The translations under genes were made by a program, and so were the position numbers. The notes under the pieces are model-generated. The model had not been told where the DNA came from. It ran no database searches and saw only the letters and a list, made by a program, of their open reading frames with translations. Source: Comamonadaceae bacterium (lineage in GTDB: Bacteria; Pseudomonadota; Gammaproteobacteria; Burkholderiales; Burkholderiaceae_C). From it: a stretch of 64,000 nt of DNA. The stretch is from assembly GCA_947454955.1 (NCBI GenBank), contig CANGLW010000004.1:62001-126000 (forward strand). Direction: 5' to 3'. Below, piece after piece: positions 27,388-36,104 of the stretch (within the stretch, counting starts at the first letter, position 1; the number at the start of each line of letters is the position of its first letter).

Positions 27388-28593
27388 TCACACCCCCACC
27401 AACCGCTCACGCTGCGCGATGCCGCGGGAGAACATCCAGCCCAGGCCGGTCATGACCACCGCGCCCAGGGTGATCACCCAGGCTGAGCCGAGGATCCCGG
27501 TCAGGCTGGCGGCGGTGATCACGCCCACCGATTGGCCCATGAACAAACAGGCCGCAAAGGTCGACATGGCGGTGCCGCGCGCGGTGGGTGCCATTTGGCT
27601 GGCGTTGGTTTGCATGGTGTTGTGGAACATGAAAAACCCAAAGCCGGCCAACAAGCACGCCGGCAGGGCCAGCCACCACACCGGCGTCCAGGCCAGCACC
27701 AGAGCAAAAGCACCCATGATGGTTGCGCCCCAGGCGCTCAAGCCCGTTTCGCCCAAACGGGCGATGAGTTTTTTAGACCGCATGATGTAGCCCACACCAC
27801 CCAAGCCAAACAGCGCGGCCACGCCGCCCGAGGCGCTGAGCGACAAGCCCAGTTCATGGTGCATGTGCGAGGCCCAAATGGCCATCATGCCAAAGCCGGC
27901 CGCACCTTCTATGAACGCGGTGATGAGCACCAAGCGCGACCAGGGTCCGCATGCGATTTGCCAGGCCTGACGAACAAAGCTGATCGGCGTTTCTTGCGTG
28001 ACCGGCGCAGCAGCAGGAAAGCCCTGGCGACGCCAATCTCTGAACAGCAACCAAGCCACCACACCGAACTGCGCGGTCATGAGCGCAAAAGCCCAACGCC
28101 AGCCCATCGTGTCGGTGAACACACCGCCAAACAACTGCCCACCCACAATGCCCATGGTGCTGCCCAGGCTCAGGCGCGCCAGGGTTTCCTGGCGCTTCTC
28201 GTAAGGCACGTTGTCGCCCACCCACGCAATCGACATGGGAATGATGGCCGCCGCACCTAAGGCCACCAACACACGCGCCAACACCAGCACCGTGAGGTTG
28301 GGCGCAAAGGCCGAGAGCACACTGCCCACGCTGCACGCCAGAGTGGCCGCGGTGATGACTTTGAATTTACCCAGACGGTCACCGAGCGGGCCGTAGATGA
28401 GTTGCGCCAAGCCATAGGTGACAGCAAACATCGACACGGTTTGGGCCGACTCGGTGAGCGAAGCGCCAAACTCGCGCGAGAGCTCGGGCAGCATGGCGTC
28501 GCAAATGCGCTGAGCCACCATGCTCGAAAACGTGGCGCACGACAAAAAGAAAATCGACCGACGTACCAGCGCTGGCACGTTTGCCGTGGTCAC
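27388..28593 (-). CDS. MFS transporter (drug:H+ antiporter-like)
   Basis: A 401-residue major facilitator with about 12 helices. GPLGDRLGKFKVITAATLACSVGSVLSAFAPNLTVLVLARVLVALGAA near residues 70-117 is the MFS motif A and the helix after it. The substrate cannot be predicted; arabinose-efflux/YgaY-like members are closest in pattern. It is convergent with BrnA and 43 bases downstream of metH, so its transcription could continue from metH. Nothing unusual in length. Confidence 0.8.
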   Translation of the reverse strand: MTTANVPALVRRSIFFLSCATFSSMVAQRICDAMLPELSREFGASLTESAQTVSMFAVTYGLAQLIYGPLGDRLGKFKVITAATLACSVGSVLSAFAPNLTVLVLARVLVALGAAAIIPMSIAWVGDNVPYEKRQETLARLSLGSTMGIVGGQLFGGVFTDTMGWRWAFALMTAQFGVVAWLLFRDWRRQGFPAAAPVTQETPISFVRQAWQIACGPWSRLVLITAFIEGAAGFGMMAIWASHMHHELGLSLSASGGVAALFGLGGVGYIMRSKKLIARLGETGLSAWGATIMGAFALVLAWTPVWWLALPACLLAGFGFFMFHNTMQTNASQMAPTARGTAMSTFAACLFMGQSVGVITAASLTGILGSAWVITLGAVVMTGLGWMFSRGIAQRERLVGV

Positions 28594-28636
28594 GCGCGCC
28601 CACCTATCTCAAGCGTTACCCATAGCAAGGGTTGCG

Positions 28637-31375
28637 TCATAGATTGGGTGCGAGCAAACGCTCAAGGTCTTTTTCTGCCACCTGTCGGCGCTGGGCCATG
28701 TCCACCAACTGGTCATGCCCGATGCGGCCCACATTGAAGTAAGTGCTCTCGGGGTGCGCCATGTAAAAACCGCTCACACTGGCTGCAGGTGTCATGGCCA
28801 GGCTCTCGGTCAGGCCCATGCCGATGTCGGCGCACTGCAGCAGTTCAAACATCTCGCGCTTGAAGCTGTGGTCGGGACAAGCGGGGTAACCCGGCGCGGG
28901 GCGAATGCCGCGGTACTTCTCGGCAATCAGGTCTTCGGCGCTGAGCTGTTCATCGGCCGCGTAACCCCACAGGTCGGTGCGCACGCGGTGGTGCAAGCAC
29001 TCGGCAAAGGCTTCGGCCAAGCGGTCGGCCAGGGCCTTGAGCATGATGGCGGAGTAGTCGTCATGGTCATCCATGAAGGCTTTTTCTTTTTTCTCTACGC
29101 CCAAACCTGCGGTGACGGCAAACACACCGATGTAATCGGGTTTGCCGCTCGAAACATTATTTGCTCCTGATTTAGGAGCAACAAAGTCTGCCAGGCAGCG
29201 GCTGGGGCGCATTTTTCCATCCACCGCTGTTTTTTCAGTTTGCTGGCGCAAGCCGTGCCAAGTCATGGCCACTTGGCTGCGGGTCTCGTCGGTGTAGAGC
29301 TCAATGTCATCACCCACCGCGTTGGCAGGCCAAAATCCCATGACCGCATTCGCAGTGAGCCAACGGCCTTCAATCAAACGCTGCAACATGCGCTTGCCGT
29401 CTGAGAACACACGCTGTGCTTCGTGGCCCACCACCTCGTCTTTGAGGATTTGCGGGAACGGTCCGGCCAAGTCCCAGGTCTGGAAGAACGGGCCCCAGTC
29501 GATGAACTTGGCCAACTCAGCCAGGTCAAAGTTTTTGAACACGCGTCGGCCGATGAACTTCGGTTTGGGTGGCGTGTAGTTGGCCCAAGAAATGGGCGTG
29601 GCATTCGCGCGCGCTTGGGCCAGCGGCCACAAGGGGGTTTGTTTTTTGTTGGCGTGCTGTTGGCGTACGCGCTCGTAGTCGGCGTTGAGTTCGTCGATGA
29701 ACTTGGTGGCCTGATCTGACAACAAACCTTGGGCCACGCTCACGCTGCGCGAAGCATCGGGCACATACACCACCGGGCCTTCGTAATGCGGCGCAATTTT
29801 CACAGCAGTGTGCACGCGGCTGGTGGTGGCCCCGCCGATGAGCAGCGGGATTTTTTTGATGCGGAAATGCGCGTCTTTTTGCATCTCGGCGGCCACGTAC
29901 TGCATCTCTTCCAGGCTGGGCGTGATCAAGCCGCTCAGGCCCACGATGTCTGCGCCCTCCACTTTGGCGCGCGCCAAAATTTCGTGGCAAGGCACCATCA
30001 CGCCCATGTTGATGACCTCGAAGTTGTTGCACTGCAAGACCACGGTGACGATGTTTTTGCCGATGTCGTGCACATCGCCTTTGACAGTGGCAATCACAAT
30101 CTTGCCCTTGGCGCGCACGTCTTGACCGGCCGCTTCTTGCTGGCGTTTTTCTTCTTCAATATAGGGGATCAAATGCGCCACGGCTTGCTTCATCACGCGC
30201 GCACTTTTCACCACTTGGGGCAAAAACATTTTGCCCGCGCCAAACAAATCGCCCACCACGTTCATGCCATCCATCAACGGGCCTTCAATCACGTGCAACG
30301 GGCGTCCGCCTTTGGCCAGTATGGCTTGGTAGGCCTCTTCGGTGTCCACGGTGATGAAGTCGGTGATGCCATGTACCAGCGCGTGGCTCAAACGTTCATT
30401 CACGTTGCCCGCGCGCCAGGCCAGCTTTTGCGTTTCGTCTTTGGCAGCGCCCTTGGCGTTCTCAGCAATTTCCACCAATCGCTCGCCCGCGTCCGCGCGG
30501 CGATTGAGCACCACGTCTTCCACCCGCTCGCGCAGCTCGGGCTCGATGTCGTCGTACACGCCCACCATGCCGGCATTCACAATGCCCATGTCCATGCCCG
30601 CGGCAATCGCGTGGTACAGAAACACGGTGTGAATCGCCTCGCGCACCGGGTCGTTGCCGCGGAATGAAAAGCTCACATTGCTCACACCGCCCGACACCTT
30701 GGCGCCAGGCAGGTGTTGCTTGATCCAGCGCGTGGCCTCGATGAAGTCCACCGCGTAGTTGTTGTGCTCTTCAATGCCGGTGGCAATGGCGAAGATGTTG
30801 GGGTCAAAAATGATGTCTTCGGGCGGGAAGTCCACCTCGTCGACCAGCACGCGGTAAGCGCGCTCGCAAATCTCGACCTTGCGCTGGTAAGTGTCAGCCT
30901 GGCCTTGTTCGTCAAAGGCCATCACCACCGCGGCGGCGCCATAGCGTTTGATGAGCTTGGCCTGGCGCTTGAACTCGTCCAGGCCTTCTTTCATGGAGAT
31001 GGAGTTGACGATGCCCTTGCCTTGCACGCAACGCAAACCGGCCTCAATGACGCTCCATTTGCTGGAGTCAATCATGATCGGAACCCGCGAAATATCTGGC
31101 TCTGACGCTATCAAATTGAGAAAACGCACCATGGCGGCCTGGCTGTCGAGCATGGCCTCGTCCATGTTGATGTCGATGATCTGCGCGCCGTTTTCCACCT
31201 GCTGACGCGCTACGGCCAGGGCCTGCTCAAACTCACCATTGAGGATCATGCGGGCAAAGGCTTTGGAGCCGGTGACGTTGGTGCGCTCACCCACGTTCAC
31301 AAACAAACTGCCCGCACCCAGCGTGACCGGCTCAAGGCCAGCGAGCATCATTGGGGGTACGGAATGTGGGGTCAT
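28637..31375 (-). CDS. metH: Methionine synthase, folate/cobalamin/activation part (split MetH)
   Basis: A 912-residue protein comprising the C-terminal three-quarters of B12-dependent methionine synthase. The pterin-binding domain starts [20 protein letters not shown] (about 25-44). The cobalamin domain has the DxHxxG lower-ligand motif ([12 protein letters not shown] near 434-445). The SAM activation domain is at the end ([18 protein letters not shown]). It lacks the homocysteine-binding domain, which is encoded by the gene at 38152-39216. The start is the ATG at 31375, just after an SAH riboswitch. Two AT-rich patches (29151-29186 and 31095-31125) lie inside it and preserve the frame. Confidence 0.93.
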   Translation of the reverse strand: MTPHSVPPMMLAGLEPVTLGAGSLFVNVGERTNVTGSKAFARMILNGEFEQALAVARQQVENGAQIIDINMDEAMLDSQAAMVRFLNLIASEPDISRVPIMIDSSKWSVIEAGLRCVQGKGIVNSISMKEGLDEFKRQAKLIKRYGAAAVVMAFDEQGQADTYQRKVEICERAYRVLVDEVDFPPEDIIFDPNIFAIATGIEEHNNYAVDFIEATRWIKQHLPGAKVSGGVSNVSFSFRGNDPVREAIHTVFLYHAIAAGMDMGIVNAGMVGVYDDIEPELRERVEDVVLNRRADAGERLVEIAENAKGAAKDETQKLAWRAGNVNERLSHALVHGITDFITVDTEEAYQAILAKGGRPLHVIEGPLMDGMNVVGDLFGAGKMFLPQVVKSARVMKQAVAHLIPYIEEEKRQQEAAGQDVRAKGKIVIATVKGDVHDIGKNIVTVVLQCNNFEVINMGVMVPCHEILARAKVEGADIVGLSGLITPSLEEMQYVAAEMQKDAHFRIKKIPLLIGGATTSRVHTAVKIAPHYEGPVVYVPDASRSVSVAQGLLSDQATKFIDELNADYERVRQQHANKKQTPLWPLAQARANATPISWANYTPPKPKFIGRRVFKNFDLAELAKFIDWGPFFQTWDLAGPFPQILKDEVVGHEAQRVFSDGKRMLQRLIEGRWLTANAVMGFWPANAVGDDIELYTDETRSQVAMTWHGLRQQTEKTAVDGKMRPSRCLADFVAPKSGANNVSSGKPDYIGVFAVTAGLGVEKKEKAFMDDHDDYSAIMLKALADRLAEAFAECLHHRVRTDLWGYAADEQLSAEDLIAEKYRGIRPAPGYPACPDHSFKREMFELLQCADIGMGLTESLAMTPAASVSGFYMAHPESTYFNVGRIGHDQLVDMAQRRQVAEKDLERLLAPNL
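29151..29186. repeat. AT-rich hairpin patch inside metH
   Basis: It contains a perfect 8-bp hairpin TTGCTCCT-gattt-AGGAGCAA and flanking A/T bases. It is one of the dispersed AT-rich GCTAT/ATAGC-type patches and is translated in frame. Confidence 0.6.
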
Positions 31376-31378
31376 GGT

Positions 31379-31398
31379 CTCACCTGTGGCTAGGTGAG
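31379..31398 (-). promoter_or_regulatory. Shine-Dalgarno-sequestering hairpin of the SAH riboswitch
   Basis: CTCACC/GGTGAG (6 bp, 8-base loop) covers the ribosome-binding AGGTGAG that precedes the metH ATG by three bases. It is the likely expression platform. Confidence 0.7.
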
Positions 31399-31453
31399 CG
31401 TCGTTGAATCAATCTCAAGCCTGACCCTGTTGGGCTGCAACGCTCCTTGAGAG
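31393..31453 (-). promoter_or_regulatory. S-adenosylhomocysteine (SAH) riboswitch of metH
   Basis: On the minus strand a P1 stem TCTCAAG (31452-31446) / CTTGAGA (31419-31413) encloses AGGAGCGTTGC and the CAGGCTTGAG segment, all conserved in SAH riboswitches. The pseudoknot is GAGCGTTG (31445-31438) with CAACGACGCTC (31406-31396). The pseudoknot strand overlaps CTCACC (31398-31393), which can instead pair with GGTGAG (31384-31379), the metH ribosome site. SAH binding would therefore free the ribosome site (ON switch). Confidence 0.88.
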
Positions 31454-31516
31454 AGCATGATTTTAACCGAGCCACTCGCTCTCGTGTGAGCTTTGTTGCG
31501 CAGCCCGAAAGACGGG

Positions 31517-32092
31517 TCAGTTCGCACCCTTCATGTTCACCCCTGTGCCTTGTAAAAAGCCCAGGGGGTTGGTGAGCGACTCGGTTTCTTCGATCTTAGG
31601 TTTGCCGTTCCACTGCTTGTAAACCACGCGCTCGTTGACCACCACGATGAGCGCGCCGAACTTCCAGCCTTTGATCAGCGTTTTGCGCTTGAAGCCCAGC
31701 AGGTCCAACAGCACATTGCCCTGGCGCTCGTAGTCCACATGCGTGGGCTCCATCAGGTAGCCCACGCACTGGTCTTGCGCTTTCATGCAGTCCTCAATGC
31801 CCTGCGGAATGGCGATGTGGTCTTGCGCCCTTGACGGCAAGACCGCACGCACCACTTGCGAGTGGTTGAGGATTTGCAGGTTGGGTGTTTTGTCCGGGTC
31901 AAAGCCCAGCGCTTTGACTGAAGCCAAATCAGACTGGTAGGGCTCGATGCGGTCGTAGCTGGCCTTGACCTCCTCAAACCCGGCCCAGCGCCGGCTCACA
32001 TCTTGTTCACCGGTGGGCAGCAAGAAGCTGCAACCCGTCAGAGCGCTGACGCAAGTCAGGGTCAGGGTGGTTTGGCGAAGTGTGGACAGCAT
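31517..32092 (-). CDS. Putative lipoprotein of unknown function
   Basis: A 191-residue protein. The ATG at 32092 gives a signal peptide ending in the lipobox LTGC (MLSTLRQTTLTLTCVSALTGC), so it is probably a lipoprotein of the envelope. The mature part, which contains VSRRWAGFEEVKASYDRIEPYQSDLASVKALGFD and EDCMKAQDQCVGYL, resembles a conserved betaproteobacterial group without known function. The 124 bases between it and the riboswitch-controlled metH hold no further gene. Alternative upstream starts do not add conserved residues. Confidence 0.75.
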   Translation of the reverse strand: MLSTLRQTTLTLTCVSALTGCSFLLPTGEQDVSRRWAGFEEVKASYDRIEPYQSDLASVKALGFDPDKTPNLQILNHSQVVRAVLPSRAQDHIAIPQGIEDCMKAQDQCVGYLMEPTHVDYERQGNVLLDLLGFKRKTLIKGWKFGALIVVVNERVVYKQWNGKPKIEETESLTNPLGFLQGTGVNMKGAN

Positions 32093-32195
32093 GGCGGGCA
32101 AGTCGGCTTGAAACAGTCTAGCAAGGCAAAGCTGTTTCAGTGGCAAATATTGATGCCAAAACCTGCCCTATCCCCCAGTCACATCAAACAACACC

Positions 32196-32217
32196 GTGCC
32201 CGACCGAGGCCGGGCAC
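32196..32217 (-). terminator. Possible terminator downstream of dadA
   Basis: GTGCCCG (32196-32202) / CGGGCAC (32211-32217) forms a 7-bp stem, 16 bases beyond the dadA stop. The following minus-strand bases are T/G-rich rather than a clean T-run, so confidence is moderate. Confidence 0.5.
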
Positions 32218-32233
32218 TGAAGCAGTGGCCTGC

Positions 32234-33505
32234 TTACGCCTGGCGCAAGCCCGTCTGAGGCATGACAAGGTTCAAGGCCGGTGCGTGCAGGTTTTGCGCC
32301 ACTACACCAGCCACCATGTCAGCGGTCACGGCGCTGAGCGTCCAGCCCAGGTGGCCGTGGCCGGTGTTGTAGAACACATTGGCTGCTTTGCCGCGACCTA
32401 CGCGGGGCATCATGTTGGGCATCATGGGGCGCAGGCCGGCCCATGGCACCACCGAGCGGGTGCTCACTTTGGGAAAGCACTGGTTGACCCAGTCCACCAG
32501 CGGCTTGATGCGGTCCGCGCGGATGTCGCGGTTGATGCCGTTGAACTCAGCCGTGCCCGCCACGCGGAAACGGTCTACGCCCAAACGGCTGGTCACCAGC
32601 TTGGTTTCATCGTCCAGCAAGCTCACCTGTGGCGCGCCTTGCTGGCTCACCTCGTCGTTCAAATTCACGGTGATCGAGTAGCCCTTGACCGGGTACACGT
32701 TCACGCGGTCGCCCAACTGCGAGGCGAAATCGCGGCTGGCCGTGCCAGCGCACACCACCATCGCATCAAAGCTGTGTTGGGTCACGGCGCCGTCGTCTTG
32801 CGTGACGCTCACCAAAGCTTGTGTGCCGGTGCTCTTCACACCGCTCACGTTTTGGCCGTACAAAATTTTCACGCCCAGACGTTGTGCAGCCGCTGCCAGG
32901 CCGTTGGTGAATTTGTGAATATCGCCCGTGCTGTCGCTTTCGGTGAAGTAGCCACCGTAGTAGTCGCCAGCCAAGGTGGGCTCAATGGCGCGCATTTCTT
33001 CCAGGGTGACAGCGCGTCGCGGCAAGCCGCCTTGGGCCAACAACTTGGAGACACGGCCTGCATGTTCAAAGCCACTCTTTTGGCGGTAGATGTGCAGGAT
33101 GCCTTCTTTTTTCAAATCGAAATCAATGCCTTCTTCTTGTGCCCAGGCAAACAGGTGTTTGCGCGCTTCAATGGCCAAGCGGGTGGTCTCGATGGTGTTG
33201 CGCTCGTACTGCGGAATGGACGCGATGAACTCGGCAAACCAGCTCAGTTTGTGCCAGCTTGGCTTGGGGTTGACCAGCAATGGCGCGTCGCTTTTGAGCA
33301 TCCACTTCAAACCTTTGATGAAGGTGCTGGGGTGCGTCCACACCTCGGCGTTCGAGGCCGAGAGTTGGCCGCCGTTGGCAAAGCTGGTTTCCATGGCCGC
33401 GTAGCGCTGACGCTCGAACAAGGTGACGCTGTAACCGCGTTTGGCCAAGGCGTAAGCGGTGGTGACGCCGGTGATGCCGCCGCCGATGATGGCAAGAGTA
33501 GTCAT
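32234..33505 (-). CDS. dadA: D-amino acid dehydrogenase-type FAD oxidoreductase
   Basis: A 423-residue FAD-dependent dehydrogenase. The start ATG at 33505 gives MTTLAIIGGGITGVTTAYALAKRGYSV with the GxGxxG dinucleotide fold. The later motif GIDFDLKKEGILHIYRQ and the C-terminal GHGHLGWTLSAVTADMVAGVV are typical of the DadA small-subunit family, which oxidises D-amino acids and passes electrons to the respiratory chain. Because it lies behind a glycine riboswitch, its real substrate may include glycine. A family annotation as D-amino acid dehydrogenase is safe; the glycine role is inference. Confidence 0.85.
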   Translation of the reverse strand: MTTLAIIGGGITGVTTAYALAKRGYSVTLFERQRYAAMETSFANGGQLSASNAEVWTHPSTFIKGLKWMLKSDAPLLVNPKPSWHKLSWFAEFIASIPQYERNTIETTRLAIEARKHLFAWAQEEGIDFDLKKEGILHIYRQKSGFEHAGRVSKLLAQGGLPRRAVTLEEMRAIEPTLAGDYYGGYFTESDSTGDIHKFTNGLAAAAQRLGVKILYGQNVSGVKSTGTQALVSVTQDDGAVTQHSFDAMVVCAGTASRDFASQLGDRVNVYPVKGYSITVNLNDEVSQQGAPQVSLLDDETKLVTSRLGVDRFRVAGTAEFNGINRDIRADRIKPLVDWVNQCFPKVSTRSVVPWAGLRPMMPNMMPRVGRGKAANVFYNTGHGHLGWTLSAVTADMVAGVVAQNLHAPALNLVMPQTGLRQA

Positions 33506-33513
33506 GATGAGCT

Positions 33514-33576
33514 CCAAAACGTCAAGGGTTGAGGCCGTGATGACGACATGCCATCTCGGCGCCCCCTCTGTTTTGG
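33514..33576 (-). promoter_or_regulatory. Predicted expression platform of the glycine riboswitch (anti-SD pairing)
   Basis: In the dadA leader, TCCAAAAC (just after aptamer 2) can pair over 8 bp with GTTTTGGA at the ribosome-binding site (33520-33513 on the minus strand). The pairing would hide GGAG. This is a model from complementarity only. Confidence 0.55.
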
Positions 33577-33728
33577 ACCTGAGAGATTCGCCCTAAGGCT
33601 TGCTCCTGCGGTGTACTGGCAGACGAGGCCAGCAGCTCTTCAGAGTTTGTGCATAACACCGGTCCTTTTGCCTGAGAGATTCCGGGGCGGTTGCTCCTTC
33701 GGCGCTGCGTGTGCAGACTCTCCCGATG
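33576..33728 (-). promoter_or_regulatory. Tandem glycine riboswitch upstream of dadA
   Basis: Two glycine aptamers are read on the minus strand. Aptamer 1 (33662-33726) has GCGCCGAAGGAGCAACCGCC and GGAATCTCTCAGGCA; aptamer 2 (33576-33648) has CCGCAGGAGCAAGCC and GCGAATCTCTCAGG. Both are the conserved cores of the gcvT-type riboswitch. The first aptamer begins about 20 bases after the M20 amidohydrolase stop. Confidence 0.92.
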
Positions 33729-33748
33729 TTTGCGTGATTGTAAAAGCT

Positions 33749-34987
33749 TCAGTGCTGATGCGCTCCTTGAGGCAAGTCAAATGTCAGCACGTCTTGCACC
33801 AGCGCGACCCAATAGGACGCACCGATGTCGATGATGTTGTCGTTGAAATCGTAGCCCGGGTTGTGCACCATGCAAGCGTGCGGCAGATGAGCTGCATCTT
33901 GTGTATTCACGTCACCATTCACGCCACTTTTCACGCCGTTCCCGATCAACAGATAGCTGCCGGGCACACGCTCGAGCATGAAGGCAAAGTCTTCACTGCC
34001 GGTGAGCGCTGGGCCATGCAGGTTCACGCCATCTTGACCACACACCTGCACACCCACGCGGCGTGCGATGGCGGTGGGCTCGTCATGGTTCACCAGCACG
34101 CAGTAACCAGGCCGCCAATCGATCTCGGCACGCACCCCAAAACTTTGTGCTTGTGCGTGCACCAGGTCTTTGATGCGCTGCTCCAGCAAGGAGCGCACGT
34201 GCTGGTCTAAAGCGCGCACGCTGAGTTCCAACTTGGCCAGCGCAGGTATCACGTTGTTGGCTTGGCCGGCGTTGAACGCGCCCACCGTGACCACCGCGGT
34301 ATGCTGCGGGTCCACGTTGCGCGAAACCACGGTTTGCAGCGCCAACACCATGCTAGATGCCGCCACCACCGGGTCTGTGCCCAAGTGCGGCATGGCACCG
34401 TGCCCACCCACGCCATGCACACGGATGGTGACGTAGTCGCTCGAAGCCATCATGGCGCCATCGCGAAACACCAGCTGGCCAGCGGGCACGCCGGGCATGT
34501 TGTGCATGGCAAAAATCATGTCGCAGGGGTGTTGCTCAAACAGGCCGTCTTGCATCATGCGCAAGGCGCCACCACCACCTTCTTCGGCGGGCTGAAAAAT
34601 CACATTCAGCGTGCCATGAAATTCCAACTGCGACAAGGTTTTCGCTGCAGCGAGCAGCATGGCGGTGTGGCCGTCATGTCCGCAAGCGTGCATCAAACCA
34701 GGCTTGGTGCTGGCCCAGGGCAGGCCGTTGGTTTCTTGAATGGGCAGCGCGTCCATGTCGGCGCGCAAGCCCAGGGTGCGTGTGCTGCTGCCCTTTTTAA
34801 GCGTGCCCACCACACCGGTGCCACCCAAGCCGCGATGCACTTGGTAGCCCCAACCCTCGAGCTTGTTGGCCACCAGGTCTGCGGTGCGGTGCTCTTCAAA
34901 GGCCAGCTCGGGGTGTTGGTGAATCTCGCGACGCAGCGCGATGAATTCACCCACACGCTCGGTCAGCGCTTCACGCAAATAGCTCAT
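33749..34987 (-). CDS. M20 family amidohydrolase (hippurate/N-acyl-amino-acid hydrolase-like)
   Basis: A 412-residue metallopeptidase of the M20D type. The ATG at 34987 gives MSYLREALTERVGEFIALRREIHQHPELAFEEHRT, the canonical start; the open frame upstream is not conserved. Zinc-ligand motifs are visible: GLRADMDALPI, HACGHDGHTAMLL, and FQPAEEGGGGALRMM, then a dimerisation segment and a terminal GSEDFAFML. It should cleave an amide such as an N-acylglycine to a carboxylate and an amino acid. It directly follows the Bug receptor gene and directly precedes the glycine riboswitch. Confidence 0.87.
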   Translation of the reverse strand: MSYLREALTERVGEFIALRREIHQHPELAFEEHRTADLVANKLEGWGYQVHRGLGGTGVVGTLKKGSSTRTLGLRADMDALPIQETNGLPWASTKPGLMHACGHDGHTAMLLAAAKTLSQLEFHGTLNVIFQPAEEGGGGALRMMQDGLFEQHPCDMIFAMHNMPGVPAGQLVFRDGAMMASSDYVTIRVHGVGGHGAMPHLGTDPVVAASSMVLALQTVVSRNVDPQHTAVVTVGAFNAGQANNVIPALAKLELSVRALDQHVRSLLEQRIKDLVHAQAQSFGVRAEIDWRPGYCVLVNHDEPTAIARRVGVQVCGQDGVNLHGPALTGSEDFAFMLERVPGSYLLIGNGVKSGVNGDVNTQDAAHLPHACMVHNPGYDFNDNIIDIGASYWVALVQDVLTFDLPQGAHQH

Positions 34988-34988
34988 G

Positions 34989-35975
34989 TCACTGCGGCTG
35001 CAGGTTGATGGACTTGGCAATCGCGCGGAACTGCGCGGTGCCGTCGGCATACGCCTTGCCCACCTCAGCCAGGGACAAGGGCTTGGCCAGCAACTGGCTG
35101 TTGGCTTCCAGGCCGGTGCGCACGCCTGCATCGCTCAAGGTGTCGGTGATGGCTTTGTGGATGACTTGCACGATGGCCTCGGGCGTGTCTTTCTTCACAA
35201 AGTAACCGGTCCAGATGGTGAAGGTGAAATCTTTGAGGGCTTTGCTCTCGGTGATGGCGGGGAAATCTTTGACCATCGGCAGGCGTTCGCTGTTGAGCAC
35301 GGCCAGCACTTTGAGCTTGCCGGTCTTGTGCATCTCTTCGTATTTTTTGCCGTAAGGCGCCAAGAAAATATCGACCTGGCTGCCCATCAAATCTTGCTCA
35401 GCGGGTGCCGCGCCTTTGTAGGGCACGTGGGTCATCTCGATGTGGGTGACTTTGGAGAGGTGTTCGCCCAGCAGGTGATAGAACGAGCCTGGCCCCACGC
35501 TGGCGTAGGTGATGGGCTTGCCTTCTTTGGCCATCTTGGCCGCATACGCCACAAACTCGTCCACCGTGTTGACCGGCAAATCTTTGCGCGCCAAAAAGCC
35601 GATTTGCGCGGTGGCAATCATCTGCACCAGGCGGAAGTCTTCGCTCTTGAACTTCACCGCGGCATTGGCCAGGGGCGAGAGGATGAGCTCGTTGGGCGAG
35701 CCCTGAAAAATCATCATGCCGTCGGCCGGAGCGCTGAGCACTTTTTGCGCGGCAATCGCGCCACTCACACCACCCAGGTTTTCAATGATGACGGGCTGGC
35801 CGAAGTTTTTAGCCAGTGTGGTGTTGACGGTGCGGGCAATCACGTCCGACAGACCGCCGGCGGGGTAGGGCACCATCAAGGTGACGGGGCGGGCGGGGTA
35901 AGTTTGGGCGTGGGCCGCGCCACACAGCAGCAGCGCGGCTGCCAGGGCTTGGAGGGTGCTTGCAATGCGCTTCAT
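34989..35975 (-). CDS. Bug-family (tripartite tricarboxylate transporter) receptor
   Basis: A 328-residue periplasmic solute-binding protein with a signal peptide (MKRIASTLQALAAALLLCGAAHA) and the PARPVTLMVPYPAGGLSDVIARTVN start of Bug/TctC proteins. It is one base from the M20 amidohydrolase start, so the two are co-transcribed, and the receptor may bind the substrate that the hydrolase cleaves. No membrane genes (tctA/tctB) are near. It is divergent from a LysR regulator. Confidence 0.85.
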   Translation of the reverse strand: MKRIASTLQALAAALLLCGAAHAQTYPARPVTLMVPYPAGGLSDVIARTVNTTLAKNFGQPVIIENLGGVSGAIAAQKVLSAPADGMMIFQGSPNELILSPLANAAVKFKSEDFRLVQMIATAQIGFLARKDLPVNTVDEFVAYAAKMAKEGKPITYASVGPGSFYHLLGEHLSKVTHIEMTHVPYKGAAPAEQDLMGSQVDIFLAPYGKKYEEMHKTGKLKVLAVLNSERLPMVKDFPAITESKALKDFTFTIWTGYFVKKDTPEAIVQVIHKAITDTLSDAGVRTGLEANSQLLAKPLSLAEVGKAYADGTAQFRAIAKSINLQPQ

Positions 35976-36049
35976 GACGGTCTCCTGTTGGGGTTTCTCT
36001 TGGGTTGTCTGATCTCTATGGCTTCATCGTAAGTACACTGGTTTTGTGC

Positions 36050-36091
36050 GTCCAATGCATTTTGCAGCATCAATGTATGCATTGAATGCAT
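36050..36091. promoter_or_regulatory. LysR-type operator between the Bug receptor and the LysR gene
   Basis: The perfect palindrome ATGCATTGAATGCAT lies at 36077-36091. A further AATGCAT lies at 36054-36060, giving a T-N11-A type site flanked by a second half-site. It lies 14 bases before the LysR start at 36105. Confidence 0.65.
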
Positions 36092-36104
36092 AATTAGGCT
36101 CACC

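Noticed and set aside
32003-33532. 509-residue plus frame opposite dadA
   Set aside because: Shadow frame; dadA and its riboswitch lie on the minus strand.
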